A stretch of DNA of 64,000 nt, taken from assembly GCF_003947455.1 (NCBI RefSeq), contig NZ_QHJH01000002.1:1-64000 (forward strand). The letters are read 5' to 3'. The translations under genes were made by a program, and so were the position numbers. Below the pieces are notes generated by a model, which was not told the origin of the DNA, did not search any database, and saw only the letters and a program-made list of their open reading frames with translations. Below, piece after piece: positions 39,506 to 47,279 of the stretch. Source of the stretch: Streptomyces sp. WAC 04229. Lineage in GTDB: Bacteria; Actinomycetota; Actinomycetes; Streptomycetales; Streptomycetaceae. Positions within the stretch are counted from its first letter, which is position 1. Each line of letters starts with the position of its first letter.

Positions 39506-40906
39506 TCACGAGCCGCAGCAGCCGCCCGCCGGGGCCTTCTCGGCAGCCGCCCCGATCGTGGCGGGCGCGCCGAGCTGGACGAGCTGCTGGGTGGGCGCGC
39601 AGCCGCCGGCGTCGGCCTCCCGGGCTTCGGGGGTGTCGAAGAGGCCGGCGCCGCCGCAGACTCCGGTCTCGGGCAGGGCGAGTGCGACCCGGTCGGCGGA
39701 CTCGACGTCGCCGGCGATCGCGGCGGCGACGGAGCGGACCTGCTCGTAGCCGGTCATCGCCAGGAACGTCGGGGCGCGGCCGTAGGACTTCATTCCGACC
39801 AGGTACACGCCCGTCTCCGGGTGGGAGAGCTCGCGGTGGCCGTGCGGGTAGACGGTGCCGCAGGAGTGCTGGTTGGGGTCGATCAGCGGAGCCAGCGCGA
39901 CCGGCGCCTGGAGTCGCTCGTCCAGGCCCAGGCGCAGCTCGTCGAGGAAGGACAGATCGGGGCGGAAGCCGGTCAGGACGATGACCTCGTCGACCGGGTC
40001 GAGGCGGCGGCCGTCCTCGCCGACCAGGATCGCGCGGCCCTCGGTGTCGCGCTCGATCGCTTCGGTGCGGAAGCCGGTGACCGCGTCCGCGTAGCCCTCG
40101 TCGAGGGCGGCCTTCGCCGCCAGGCCCAGGGCCCCGCGGGCCGGGAGCTGGTCGGCCTCGCCACCCCCGAACGTGGAGCCCGAGATGCCCCGGCGCAGCA
40201 TCCACACGCCCTTCGTCCCCGCGCCGTCCTCGGACTTGGCGAGGTCGGCCAGGTAGGCGAGCGCGGTGAAGGCGGAGGCGCCGGAGCCGATCACGGCGAT
40301 GCGCTTGCCCGCGTACCGGGCGCGCACAGCCGGGTCCGTGAGGTCCGGGACGCGGTAGGTGATCCGGTCCGCGGCGGCCTTCTCGCCGAGCGCGGGCAGT
40401 CCGCTGCCGCCGGCCGGGGACGGGGTGGTCCAGGTCCCGGAGGCGTCGATGACGGCGCGGGCGAAGAGGCGCTCCTCGCGGCCGTCGGCGTGGGCGACGT
40501 GCGCGACGAAGGGCTGCTGCTCGCGGTCGGCGTCCACGATGCGGTCCCGGCCCGTGCGGGAGACGCCGGTGACGATCGCGTTGTAGCGGACGCGGTCACC
40601 GAGGACGTCGGCGAGCGGCTGCAGGTACAGCTCGGTCCAGTCGCCGCCGGAGGGGTAGGCCGCCGGGTCGGGCCGTGTCCAGCCGGTGGCGGCGAGGAGC
40701 TTCTCGGCGACCGGGTCGACGACCTCGCCCCAGGTGGAGAAAAGGCGTACGTGCGCCCACTCGCGCACCGCGGCGCCGGCTCGCTGACCGGCTTCCAGGA
40801 TCAGGGGCTCGATGCCCCGGTCGACGAGGTGGGCGGCGGCGGCCAGACCGGCGGGTCCGGCCCCGATCACGACGACGGGCAGCTCGGTGGTGGCGGGCGC
40901 GTTCAC
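39506..40906 (-). CDS. arsO: ArsO-like flavin monooxygenase of the arsenic island
   Basis: A 466-aa FAD/NAD(P)-dependent oxidoreductase. The FAD motif VVIGAGPAGLAAAAHL is at about residues 11-26 and a second nucleotide motif IAVIGSGASAFTAL near 205. It ends in a cysteine-rich tail (C-G-G-A and a terminal GGCCGS) that may bind arsenic. Such flavoproteins are common in actinobacterial ars clusters and are called ArsO. The GTG at 40906 has AAGGAG five bases upstream; earlier codons lack a start with an RBS. It is divergent from a flavoprotein remnant and arsR across an arsR-type operator (40969-40998), which suggests arsenite-inducible control. Confidence 0.75.
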   Translation of the reverse strand: MNAPATTELPVVVIGAGPAGLAAAAHLVDRGIEPLILEAGQRAGAAVREWAHVRLFSTWGEVVDPVAEKLLAATGWTRPDPAAYPSGGDWTELYLQPLADVLGDRVRYNAIVTGVSRTGRDRIVDADREQQPFVAHVAHADGREERLFARAVIDASGTWTTPSPAGGSGLPALGEKAAADRITYRVPDLTDPAVRARYAGKRIAVIGSGASAFTALAYLADLAKSEDGAGTKGVWMLRRGISGSTFGGGEADQLPARGALGLAAKAALDEGYADAVTGFRTEAIERDTEGRAILVGEDGRRLDPVDEVIVLTGFRPDLSFLDELRLGLDERLQAPVALAPLIDPNQHSCGTVYPHGHRELSHPETGVYLVGMKSYGRAPTFLAMTGYEQVRSVAAAIAGDVESADRVALALPETGVCGGAGLFDTPEAREADAGGCAPTQQLVQLGAPATIGAAAEKAPAGGCCGS

Positions 40907-40968
40907 GACGACTCCTTGCGTGTTTCGACACCTGTCGATGGCTTGCGCGGCCCAGCATGACACCTGTA

Positions 40969-40998
40969 TCGATGAACGTCAACATAGACATTCATCGA
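40969..40998. promoter_or_regulatory. ArsR-type operator upstream of arsO
   Basis: TCGATGAA and TTCATCGA are perfect 8-bp arms around a 14-bp core containing GTCAACATAGAC. The same 12-bp core recurs at 41319-41330, next to arsR. Read on the minus strand, TTGACG in this site could be a -35 hexamer for arsO. Confidence 0.7.
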
Positions 40999-41015
40999 AG
41001 TTAGAGGTTCTGGTG

Positions 41016-41113
41016 ATGGATTGCGTCGACGTCGCCGTGATCGGCGGTGGGCAGCCCGGCTGGTCGCCGCCGACGCGCTGCTGCGCCGCGGGCTGCGGCC
41101 GGTGCTGCTGGGG
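41016..41113 (+). pseudogene. Frameshifted N-terminal remnant of a FAD-dependent oxidoreductase
   Basis: ATG 41016 begins MDCVDVAVIGGGQPG, a FAD-binding N-terminus. A single-base shift then gives LVAADALLRRGLRPVLLG, the expected continuation of the same fold, in another frame. After about 41113 nothing recognisable follows before arsR at 41333. The remnant lies between two copies of the ArsR operator core, so it was probably an ars-regulated gene. Confidence 0.65.
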
Positions 41114-41318
41114 GGTGTTTGGCCGGGAGGGCGGCCGGGCCGTCACCGCGAGGGCTTGGCCGTCAGGGTGCCGGGCCGGCGTTGGTCGGGCTGGAGTGGC
41201 AGTGCGGCCTGTCGTCGAACTCGCCGTGCGGGGTGGGTCGGGACGCGGGTCGGATGGCCCGGCGCCCGGCCGCCTGCCTCGCGCGCCGGTGAGAATCTCC
41301 TGCACTGGTTCGATGTGT

Positions 41319-41330
41319 GTCAACATAGAC
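41319..41330. promoter_or_regulatory. Second ArsR operator core, abutting the arsR start
   Basis: GTCAACATAGAC at 41319-41330 is identical to the core of the operator at 40969-40998 and ends two bases before the arsR ATG (41333). It fits autoregulation of arsR. Confidence 0.65.
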
Positions 41331-41332
41331 GC

Positions 41333-41707
41333 ATGTCGAATGCGAAGGTGCTGCCGCTGCTCGAGCCCGCCGAGGTCCGGGGCGTGGCGCCGTGCTGCCC
41401 GCCGCTGACCGAGCGCCCGATGACCGCGGAGGAGGCCGAGACGGCCGCGCGGATGTTCAAGGCGCTCGGTGACCCGGTCCGGCTGCGGCTGTTCTCCGCC
41501 GTGGCCTCGCACGAGGGGGGTGAGGCGTGCGTGTGCGACATCAGCGACGTCGGCGTCTCCCAGCCCACCGTGTCCCACCACCTGAAGAAGCTGAAGGAAG
41601 CCGGCCTGCTCACCTCCGAGCGGCGCGGCACCTGGGTGTACTACCGCGTCGAGCCGTCGGTGCTCGCCGCGATGGGCAAGCTGCTGACGACACCGGCCGT
41701 CGCCTGA
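41333..41707 (+). CDS. arsR: ArsR-family metalloregulator (CxC type)
   Basis: A 124-aa winged-helix repressor. The recognition region is VSQPTVSHHLKKLKEAGLL and the wing RRGTWVYYRV. The classic arsenite-binding helix has C66 and C68 (ACVCDISD), and an extra CC pair is near the N-terminus (VAPCCPPL). On As(III) binding such repressors leave DNA. The start is ATG 41333, immediately after an operator core and without a clear ribosome binding site, so translation may be leaderless. It is paired with the divergent arsO through the shared operator core. Confidence 0.9.
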   Translation: MSNAKVLPLLEPAEVRGVAPCCPPLTERPMTAEEAETAARMFKALGDPVRLRLFSAVASHEGGEACVCDISDVGVSQPTVSHHLKKLKEAGLLTSERRGTWVYYRVEPSVLAAMGKLLTTPAVA

Positions 41708-41784
41708 CGAGTGGACGGGCGGGGGATGTGGCGAGCGCGGAACGCATTACGCGGGCCGCGACTCACCCAGGGACCACCTGATCG

Positions 41785-42017
41785 TCACAGGAGCTGTGCG
41801 ACCGCGCGGGCGGCGTCACGCGCCGGGCGGCCGACGCGGATGAGGGTGGCGGAAGCCGGGCCGGTGCCGGGCGCAAGCCGGTGCACCAAATGACCGTGTC
41901 CGCCAGGGTGTGGCTGGCGTCGCCCCACCGGACGCCGTCGGCGGTGAGCCGGGCGAACACCGGCATCGCGGTCGGGAGGCCGCCGCCGACCACCACCACC
42001 TCCGTGTGCTGCGTCAC
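41785..42017 (-). pseudogene. Internally deleted, frameshifted flavoprotein downstream of acr3
   Basis: GTG at 42017-42015 overlaps the acr3 stop (GTGA). The reading TEVVVVGGGLP is a FAD-binding start but jumps at once to VFARLTADGVRWGDASHTLADTVIWCTGLRPAPA, which belongs near the C-terminus of ArsO-type flavoproteins. A frame change then gives ATLIRVGRPARDAARAVAQLL and a stop at 41787-41785, the usual tail. So the middle is deleted and a frameshift has followed. In intact islands a flavoprotein gene follows acr3 here. Confidence 0.7.
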
Positions 42018-43132
42018 GGGGGCGTCGTGACAGCGTCGGCGGCGAACCGCCGTCGCCAGGAGAGGGCGACGTAGACCAGGCCGATCAGCACCGGGACCTC
42101 GATGAGCGGTCCGACGACACCGGAGAGGGCCTGTCCGGAGGTGACGCCGAAGGTGGCGATGGCGACCGCGATGGCCAGCTCGAAGTTGTTGCCCGCAGCC
42201 GTGAAGGCCAGGGTCGTAGTGCGGTCGTATGCCAGGCCCAGGCTCTTGCCGAGGAGGAAGGTGCCGAAGAACATGACCGCGAAGTAGACCAGCAGTGGCA
42301 GCGCGATCCGGGCGACGTCCAGCGGCTGTGAGGTGATCGTCTTCCCCTGGAGGGCGAAGAGGACGACGATCGTGAACAGCAGCCCGTACAGGGCCCAAGG
42401 GCCGATCTTCGGCAGGAACTCCGCCTCGTAGGCGGTGCGGCCCAGTTTGTGCTCGCCGATGCGGCGGGTGAGGAAGCCGGCCAGCAGCGGGATGCCGAGG
42501 AAGATGATGACGTTCAGCGCGATGTGCCAGACGGACACGTCCAGGCCCTGGCCGTCGCCGAGGTTCGTCCACCGGGGCAGCAGGTCGAGGTAGAACCAGC
42601 CCAGCAGGCCGAAGGCGACTACCTGGAACACCGAGTTCAGCGCGACGAGGACGGCTGCGGCTTGGCGGTCGCCGCAGGCGAGGTCGTTCCAGATGATGAC
42701 CATGGCGATGCAGCGGGCGAGACCGACGATGACAAGGCCGGTGCGGTACTCGGGCAGGTCCGGCAGGAAGATCCAGGCCAGCGCGAACATCACCGCCGGG
42801 CCGACGACCCAGTTGATGACCAGCGAGGAGACCAGCAGTCTGCGGTCGCCGGTGATGCGGTCGAGCCGGTCATAGCGGACCTTGGCGAGGACCGGGTACA
42901 TCATGACCAGCAGGCCGACGGCGATCGGCAGGGAGATCCCGCCGATCTCGATCTTCGCGAGCGCGTCGTTCATGCCCGGGATGATCCGGCCCAGGCCCAG
43001 GCCGACGGCCATGGCGGCGAGGATCCACACGGCGAGGTAGCGGTCGAGGGTGGAGAGCTTCCTGACGACCGAGTCGTCCCCGGCCGCGTCGGTGCTCCGG
43101 GTGCGGGCGGTGGTGGGCCCGGTGGCCGTCAC
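42014..43132 (-). CDS. acr3: ACR3-family arsenite efflux permease
   Basis: A 372-aa membrane protein with about ten hydrophobic helices and ACR3 signatures: GLARCIAMVIIWNDLACGD (with the essential Cys), NSVFQVVAFGLLGWFY and FTAAGNNFELAIAVAIATFG. It exports arsenite driven by the proton gradient. GTG 43132 (VTATGPTT) overlaps the stop of the upstream arsR by four bases (GTGA), so the two are coupled. Upstream in-frame codons overlap arsR and are not used. It is followed by an overlapping decayed flavoprotein gene. Confidence 0.94.
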   Translation of the reverse strand: MTATGPTTARTRSTDAAGDDSVVRKLSTLDRYLAVWILAAMAVGLGLGRIIPGMNDALAKIEIGGISLPIAVGLLVMMYPVLAKVRYDRLDRITGDRRLLVSSLVINWVVGPAVMFALAWIFLPDLPEYRTGLVIVGLARCIAMVIIWNDLACGDRQAAAVLVALNSVFQVVAFGLLGWFYLDLLPRWTNLGDGQGLDVSVWHIALNVIIFLGIPLLAGFLTRRIGEHKLGRTAYEAEFLPKIGPWALYGLLFTIVVLFALQGKTITSQPLDVARIALPLLVYFAVMFFGTFLLGKSLGLAYDRTTTLAFTAAGNNFELAIAVAIATFGVTSGQALSGVVGPLIEVPVLIGLVYVALSWRRRFAADAVTTPP

Positions 43133-43437
43133 GGGCAGGCCCTCTTGTTCTCGGCGGCGATACGGGCGGACTCGGCCAGCGCGGCAATCTGCTCGGAGAG
43201 CCCGGCCAAGACCTCGGGCTTGAGCCTGTAGTAGGTGAAGCGGCCACACGGCTCGGTCTCCACGATCCCGGCCTCGCGCAGCACCTTCATGTGGTTGGAC
43301 AGATTGGTCTGCTTGGCTCCGGTCTCCTCGACCAGGTGCGTCGTGCAGAGCGTCTCGCGCGCCAGCAGGGTCACGATCTTCAAGCGGAGCGGATCGCCCA
43401 GCGCCCGAATCACATCAGGATCGACTGAAGTCAGCAT
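43129..43437 (-). CDS. arsR: Second ArsR-family regulator
   Basis: A 102-aa repressor with IRALGDPLRLKIVTLLARETLCTTHLVEETGAKQTNLSNHMKVLREAGIV, the ArsR winged-helix core, and CGRFTYYRLKPE as the wing. The metal-site helix has one Cys (LCTTHL), not CxC, with another Cys in the wing (EPCGR) and one near the end (RACP), so its As(III) ligands differ from the first ArsR. ATG 43437 is next to repeated CGCTGATAT motifs. It heads the minus-strand arsR-acr3 unit and is divergent from arsC. Confidence 0.92.
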   Translation of the reverse strand: MLTSVDPDVIRALGDPLRLKIVTLLARETLCTTHLVEETGAKQTNLSNHMKVLREAGIVETEPCGRFTYYRLKPEVLAGLSEQIAALAESARIAAENKRACP

Positions 43438-43438
43438 G

Positions 43439-43476
43439 CGCTGATATTCTCACATCATCATTCGCTGATATCAGCG
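43439..43476. promoter_or_regulatory. Operator region between arsR-acr3 and arsC
   Basis: CGCTGATAT occurs at 43439-43447 and again within CGCTGATATCAGCG (43463-43476), a perfect 14-bp palindrome. The site is in the divergent intergenic region and differs from the GTCAACATAGAC core of the other arsR. It is therefore probably the site of the 43129-43437 regulator. Confidence 0.65.
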
Positions 43477-43532
43477 GGGGCTGAAGTCATCGGCGGCCGG
43501 GTTCCGCCATGCGACGAGAGGGAACGATCACC

Positions 43533-43952
43533 ATGGCCGACAAGCCGTCCGTCCTGTTCGTCTGCGTCCACAACGCCGGCCGCTCCCAGATGGCCGCCGC
43601 GTGGCTGACCCACCTGGCCGGAGACCGCGTCGAGGTCCGCTCCGCCGGCTCCAGCCCCGGTGACCGGGTCAACCCGGCCGCCGTCGAGGCCATGGCCGAG
43701 GTCGGCATCGACATCTCCGAGGAGACGCCGAAGGCCCTCACCGTCGACGCGGTCCGCGAGTCGGACGTCTGCATCACCATGGGCTGCGGCGACACCTGCC
43801 CCGTCTTCCCCGGCAAGCGCTACCTGGACTGGACGCTCGAGGACCCGGCCGGACAGGGCGTCGAGGCCGTCCGCCCCATCCGCGACGAGATCAAGACCCT
43901 TGTTGAGGTGCTGATCGCCGAGATCGCCCCGAGGCCGGAGGCCTCGGCGTGA
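43533..43952 (+). CDS. arsC: Arsenate reductase, low-molecular-weight phosphatase fold
   Basis: A 139-aa enzyme reducing arsenate to arsenite. The CX5R loop is C11-V-H-N-A-G-R17, with a following SQMAAAW helix. The later ITMGCGDTCPVFPGKRYLDW segment (Cys near 84 and 88) matches the actinobacterial thiol-coupled ArsC group. ATG 43533 has GAGAGGG upstream; an ATG at 43509 is less likely. It is divergent from arsR-acr3 and overlaps a decayed thioredoxin reductase start (GTGA at 43949). Confidence 0.93.
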   Translation: MADKPSVLFVCVHNAGRSQMAAAWLTHLAGDRVEVRSAGSSPGDRVNPAAVEAMAEVGIDISEETPKALTVDAVRESDVCITMGCGDTCPVFPGKRYLDWTLEDPAGQGVEAVRPIRDEIKTLVEVLIAEIAPRPEASA

Positions 43953-44071
43953 GTGAGATGCGCGAGATCGTCATCATCGGCTCCGGCCCCGCCGGATGCA
44001 CCGCCGCCCACCATGCCGCCCACTCAGGCCCCTGCTGTCCGGCGGCAGCATCTTCCTCACAGCCCGCGTGA
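43949..44071 (+). pseudogene. trxB: Remnant of thioredoxin reductase following arsC
   Basis: GTG 43949, overlapping the arsC stop, encodes VSEMREIVIIGSGPAGCTAAHHAA, the thioredoxin reductase N-terminus. A frame change then gives RPLLSGGSIFLT, a later trxB segment (compare GGxIxxTxxVENFPG). The original frame stops at 44071 after 40 codons. About 90% of the gene is missing. Intact arsC-trxB pairs are frequent in Streptomyces arsenic islands. Confidence 0.75.
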
Positions 44072-44087
44072 GGGAACGGGCCGTCCG

Positions 44088-44543
44088 CTACCCACCGGCG
44101 CCCGCGGGTGGGTCGGCGAAGACACCCTTGAGCATTCCGGTGGCCTGCCCCACCTCGATCAGGTAGCCGTCCGGGTCCCGCATGTAGCAGCGCACCTCCG
44201 CCTTGCGATCGATCGGCTCGGTCACGAACCGCGCCCCCTTCGCGCTCGCATCCGCATAGAAGGCGGCGATGTCGGCCACCCGAACGTTGAGGAAGCTGGA
44301 CACCCTCGCCGGATCCCCCGGCGGCTCCAGCGAGATGCCGGGCTTGTCGGGGGTGGGTCCGCCCCCGGGATTCATGATGATCCAGCTGTTGGCGACCTTC
44401 ACGATGGCCGGGTTCTCCTCCAGCACGATCTCCCCGCCCAGGACATCGGCGTAGAAGCGCCGGGAGACCGCCACGTCGCGGACGGTCAGGAAGTGAGTGA
44501 GGACCAGCCCCTCGGCCGGAGCCGGCAGGTCTTGCTGCGCCAT
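44088..44543 (-). CDS. VOC (glyoxalase/bleomycin-resistance) family protein
   Basis: A 151-aa protein. LTHFLTVRDVAVSRRFYADVLGGEIV is the first beta-alpha-beta-beta-beta unit and FLNVRVADIAAFYADASAKGARFVTEP ... YMRDPDGYLIEVGQATG the second, typical of single-chain VOC proteins. ATG 44543 follows GGGAGGTAAGGACG. The substrate is unknown. It lies next to the ars island; some VOC proteins (ArsI type) act on organoarsenicals, but the three-Cys motif of those is absent here, so that role is not supported. Confidence 0.8.
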   Translation of the reverse strand: MAQQDLPAPAEGLVLTHFLTVRDVAVSRRFYADVLGGEIVLEENPAIVKVANSWIIMNPGGGPTPDKPGISLEPPGDPARVSSFLNVRVADIAAFYADASAKGARFVTEPIDRKAEVRCYMRDPDGYLIEVGQATGMLKGVFADPPAGAGG

Positions 44544-44742
44544 CGTCCTTACCTCCCGAACGGAGTGTGGGGATCGAACGGACATGAGCCGAGTGCCCGC
44601 CTCCGGCCGCGCCCAGGCATCCCGCACCCCGCTCGCTTCGCCCCCGGTGGGCGTGGCGCAGTCGGCAAACCCCCTGGGCCGACCTACGGTGCTGGTCGCG
44701 GCGCTCTCGAACCGCTCACCACGCACCCAAGGGGAACCGATC

Positions 44743-45495
44743 ATGGCAGGACCCGGAACGGAAGCAGGCGCGAGGTCCACAGACGGGAAAGGGCCCCGTT
44801 TCGACGGGCTGCGGGCACTGTTCATCAACGCCACCCTCAAACGGTCACCTGAGGTCAGCAACACCGACGGCCTCATCGACCGCAGCGTGGAGATCATGCG
44901 GCACCACGGAGCGCGGGCCGACATCGTCCGGGCCGCCGACCACGACGTCGCCACCGGCGTCTGGCCGGACATGACCGAGCACGGCGCCGCAACGGACGAG
45001 TGGCCCCAGCTCTACCGTCGCGTGATGGACGCGGACATCCTCGTCCTGTGCGGCCCCGTATGGCTCGGTGACAACAGCTCCGTCATGAAGCGCGTCGTCG
45101 AGCGCCTGTACGCCTGTTCCAGCGTGCTCAACGACGCAGGTCAGTACGCGTACTACGGCCGGGCCGCCGGCTGCCTGATCACCGGCAACGAAGACGGCGC
45201 CAAGCACTGCGCCATGAACGTCCTCTACAGCCTGCAGCACCTGGGCTACACCATCCCGCCGCAGGCCGACGCGGCCTGGGTCGGAGAGGCGGGACCGGGA
45301 CCGTCCTATCTGGACGCCGGCTCCGGCGGGCCGGACAATGAATTCACCAACCGCAACACCACATTCATGACATACAACCTGCTCCACCTGGCGGCGATGC
45401 TGCGCGCGGCCGGAGGCATCCCGCCATACGGCAACCAGCGCACCGCATGGGACGCCGGCTGCCGCGCCGACTCCAGCAACCCGGAACACCGATAG
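44743..45495 (+). CDS. Flavodoxin-like NAD(P)H-dependent FMN reductase
   Basis: A 250-aa protein with the FMN phosphate-loop start LRALFINATLKRSPEVSNTDGLIDRSVEIM and the DILVLCGPVWLGDNSSVMKRVVERL segment of the NADPH-dependent FMN reductase family. ATG 44743 has AAGGGGAA upstream. It could supply reduced flavin, but its distance from the biosynthetic cluster argues against a dedicated role. The next gene begins 20 bp after its stop and is probably co-transcribed. Confidence 0.78.
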   Translation: MAGPGTEAGARSTDGKGPRFDGLRALFINATLKRSPEVSNTDGLIDRSVEIMRHHGARADIVRAADHDVATGVWPDMTEHGAATDEWPQLYRRVMDADILVLCGPVWLGDNSSVMKRVVERLYACSSVLNDAGQYAYYGRAAGCLITGNEDGAKHCAMNVLYSLQHLGYTIPPQADAAWVGEAGPGPSYLDAGSGGPDNEFTNRNTTFMTYNLLHLAAMLRAAGGIPPYGNQRTAWDAGCRADSSNPEHR

Positions 45496-45514
45496 CGAAG
45501 CGGAGGTGGACGCC

Positions 45515-46492
45515 GTGGGCCTCCAGCACTCACCCACCGCATCCGAGTCCTCGCACCGCGCAGCATGGCCCTCGCTACGGGTGGCCGACTGGACCGAAAC
45601 CCGTGACACCCTGCACATGTGGACCCAGATCGTAGGCAAGCTGCGGCTGGCCCACGCCCCCATGGTCAACCACTGGTGGCAGGTGACCCTCTACGTCACC
45701 CCGAGGGGCCTGACGACCAGCTCGGTGCCCTACGGCGACGGCGCCTTCGATGCGGAGTTCGACTTCGTCGACCACCGGCTCGTCATCCGCAGCAGCGAGG
45801 GCGCGAGCCGCGACGTGGCCCTGGAGCCCAAGTCGGTCGCGACCTTCTACGCCGAAACCATGCAGGCCCTGGGCGCGCTGGGCATCCAAGCTGCCTTCCA
45901 ACGGCGGCCCAACGAGGTGGAACCCTCCATCCCGTTCGCCGAGGACGAGCAGCACCGCTCCTACGACGCGACGGCGGCACACCTCTTCTGGCGCCAACTG
46001 CTCCAGGCCAACCGCCTCCTGGGCCGCTTCCGCGCGGAGTTCGTGGGCAAGGTCAGCCCCGTTCACTTCTTCTGGGGCGCCATGGACCTGGCATCCACCC
46101 GCTTCTCCGGCCGGGCCGCTCCCACCCATCCGGGCGGCGCCCCGAACTGCGGTGACTGGGTGATGGTGGAAGGCTACTCACGGGAACTCTCCAGCTGTGG
46201 ATTCTGGCCCGGCGGAGGCGCCGAAGGTGCCTTCTACTCCTATGCGTACCCCGAGCCGGACGGCTTCGCCGCACATCCGGTGCGCCCCGACGGCGCCTAC
46301 TACAGCACCGAGAACGGACAGTTCCTGCTGCCGTACGAGACCGTGCGCACCGCGCGCGATCCCGACCACGCGCTGATGGAATTCCTGCACACCACCTACG
46401 AGGCCGCTGCCGACCTCGGCGACTGGGACCGCGCCACACTGGAGAGTGATCCGCGCCGCTGGGACCGAACTGCATCACGAGCAGACCAGTAA
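45515..46492 (+). CDS. DUF5996 family protein
   Basis: A 325-aa protein recognised as DUF5996 by WPSLRVADWTETRDTLHMWTQIVGKLRLA and the central FFWGAMDLASTRFSGR and GFWPGG segments. No function is established. GTG 45515 was chosen over GTG 45506, since GGAGG (45502-45506) is then correctly spaced. It probably forms a short operon with the FMN reductase gene. Confidence 0.85.
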   Translation: MGLQHSPTASESSHRAAWPSLRVADWTETRDTLHMWTQIVGKLRLAHAPMVNHWWQVTLYVTPRGLTTSSVPYGDGAFDAEFDFVDHRLVIRSSEGASRDVALEPKSVATFYAETMQALGALGIQAAFQRRPNEVEPSIPFAEDEQHRSYDATAAHLFWRQLLQANRLLGRFRAEFVGKVSPVHFFWGAMDLASTRFSGRAAPTHPGGAPNCGDWVMVEGYSRELSSCGFWPGGGAEGAFYSYAYPEPDGFAAHPVRPDGAYYSTENGQFLLPYETVRTARDPDHALMEFLHTTYEAAADLGDWDRATLESDPRRWDRTASRADQ

Positions 46493-46694
46493 GGTGCCGC
46501 CGGTGACGTCGAAGACGTGACCTGCCAGGCCGCGGGTATCACCGGCCGGACTCCTACACCCTCCGGCGGCATCGGCCAATGTCCTGGGCGCTGATCACTT
46601 GGCGTCCACAGTGCCCGGGATCCGACGCGTGACGGACGGATCCGCCCGGGGAAATGAGCAGCAGGGCGTGCCCGGCACGCGGTACGGTGCGCCG

Positions 46695-47129
46695 ATGTCA
46701 GCGATCAAGAAGTTCCAAGTCACCTTTGACTGCCACGAGCCTGAGCGCGTCGCCCGCTTCTGGTGTGAAGCGTTGGGGTACGTCATGCCGCCGCCACCGG
46801 AGGGTTTCAGCACCTGGGACGATTTCAACCGCGCCCTTCCGCCTGAGAAGCGGGGATCGTGGTCCGCCTGCAGTGATCCCTCAGGTGTGGGCCCGCGCCT
46901 GTACTTTCAGCGCGTCCCCGAAGGCAAGACCGTGAAGAACCGGGTGCATCTCGACATCCGGGTCGGCACCGGGCTCGTGGGGGACGAGCGCCTCGCCGCA
47001 CTCGAAGCAGAGTGCGCACGACTGGTCGCGCTCGGTGCGACCCACGTGCAAACGCTGTACGCCGATGAGGAAAACGAATCGTGCATCCCGATGCTGGACA
47101 TCGAGGGCAACGAATTCTGTATCGACTGA
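46695..47129 (+). CDS. VOC family protein (glyoxalase-like)
   Basis: A 144-aa glyoxalase-like protein: IKKFQVTFDCHEPERVARFWCEALGYVMPPPP at the N-terminus, VHLDIRVG in the middle and MLDIEGNEFCID at the end, the pattern of the glyoxalase-6 type. ATG 46695 follows TACGGT (46683-46688) by six bases, a typical leaderless layout, and no ribosome binding site is evident. Substrate unknown. Confidence 0.8.
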   Translation: MSAIKKFQVTFDCHEPERVARFWCEALGYVMPPPPEGFSTWDDFNRALPPEKRGSWSACSDPSGVGPRLYFQRVPEGKTVKNRVHLDIRVGTGLVGDERLAALEAECARLVALGATHVQTLYADEENESCIPMLDIEGNEFCID

Positions 47130-47241
47130 ACCCGGTTTCCGGACAGGGCGGGACGGGAACGGGCTGCTCGCGCTCGGGCAGTCCTCACGACTCGTGCAAC
47201 CCGTGCGGCCGTTCTCATGGCGCGGGCCCGTGGCGTCACTC

Positions 47242-47270
47242 TTGATCGTCTTCTGAGCGGCGCCTAGGCT
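47242..47270 (+). promoter_or_regulatory. HrdB-type promoter for the pentapeptide-repeat gene
   Basis: TTGATC (47242-47247), 17 bp spacing, TAGGCT (47265-47270). Initiation about seven bases later would put the transcript start at or near ATG 47280, giving a leaderless mRNA; no Shine-Dalgarno sequence is present. Confidence 0.6.
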
Positions 47271-47279
47271 CCCATGCCC

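Noticed and set aside
44088..44543. ArsI-type organoarsenical lyase, given its place next to ars genes
   Set aside because: It is a VOC protein, but the cysteine pair characteristic of ArsI is absent; a general VOC protein is all that can be supported.
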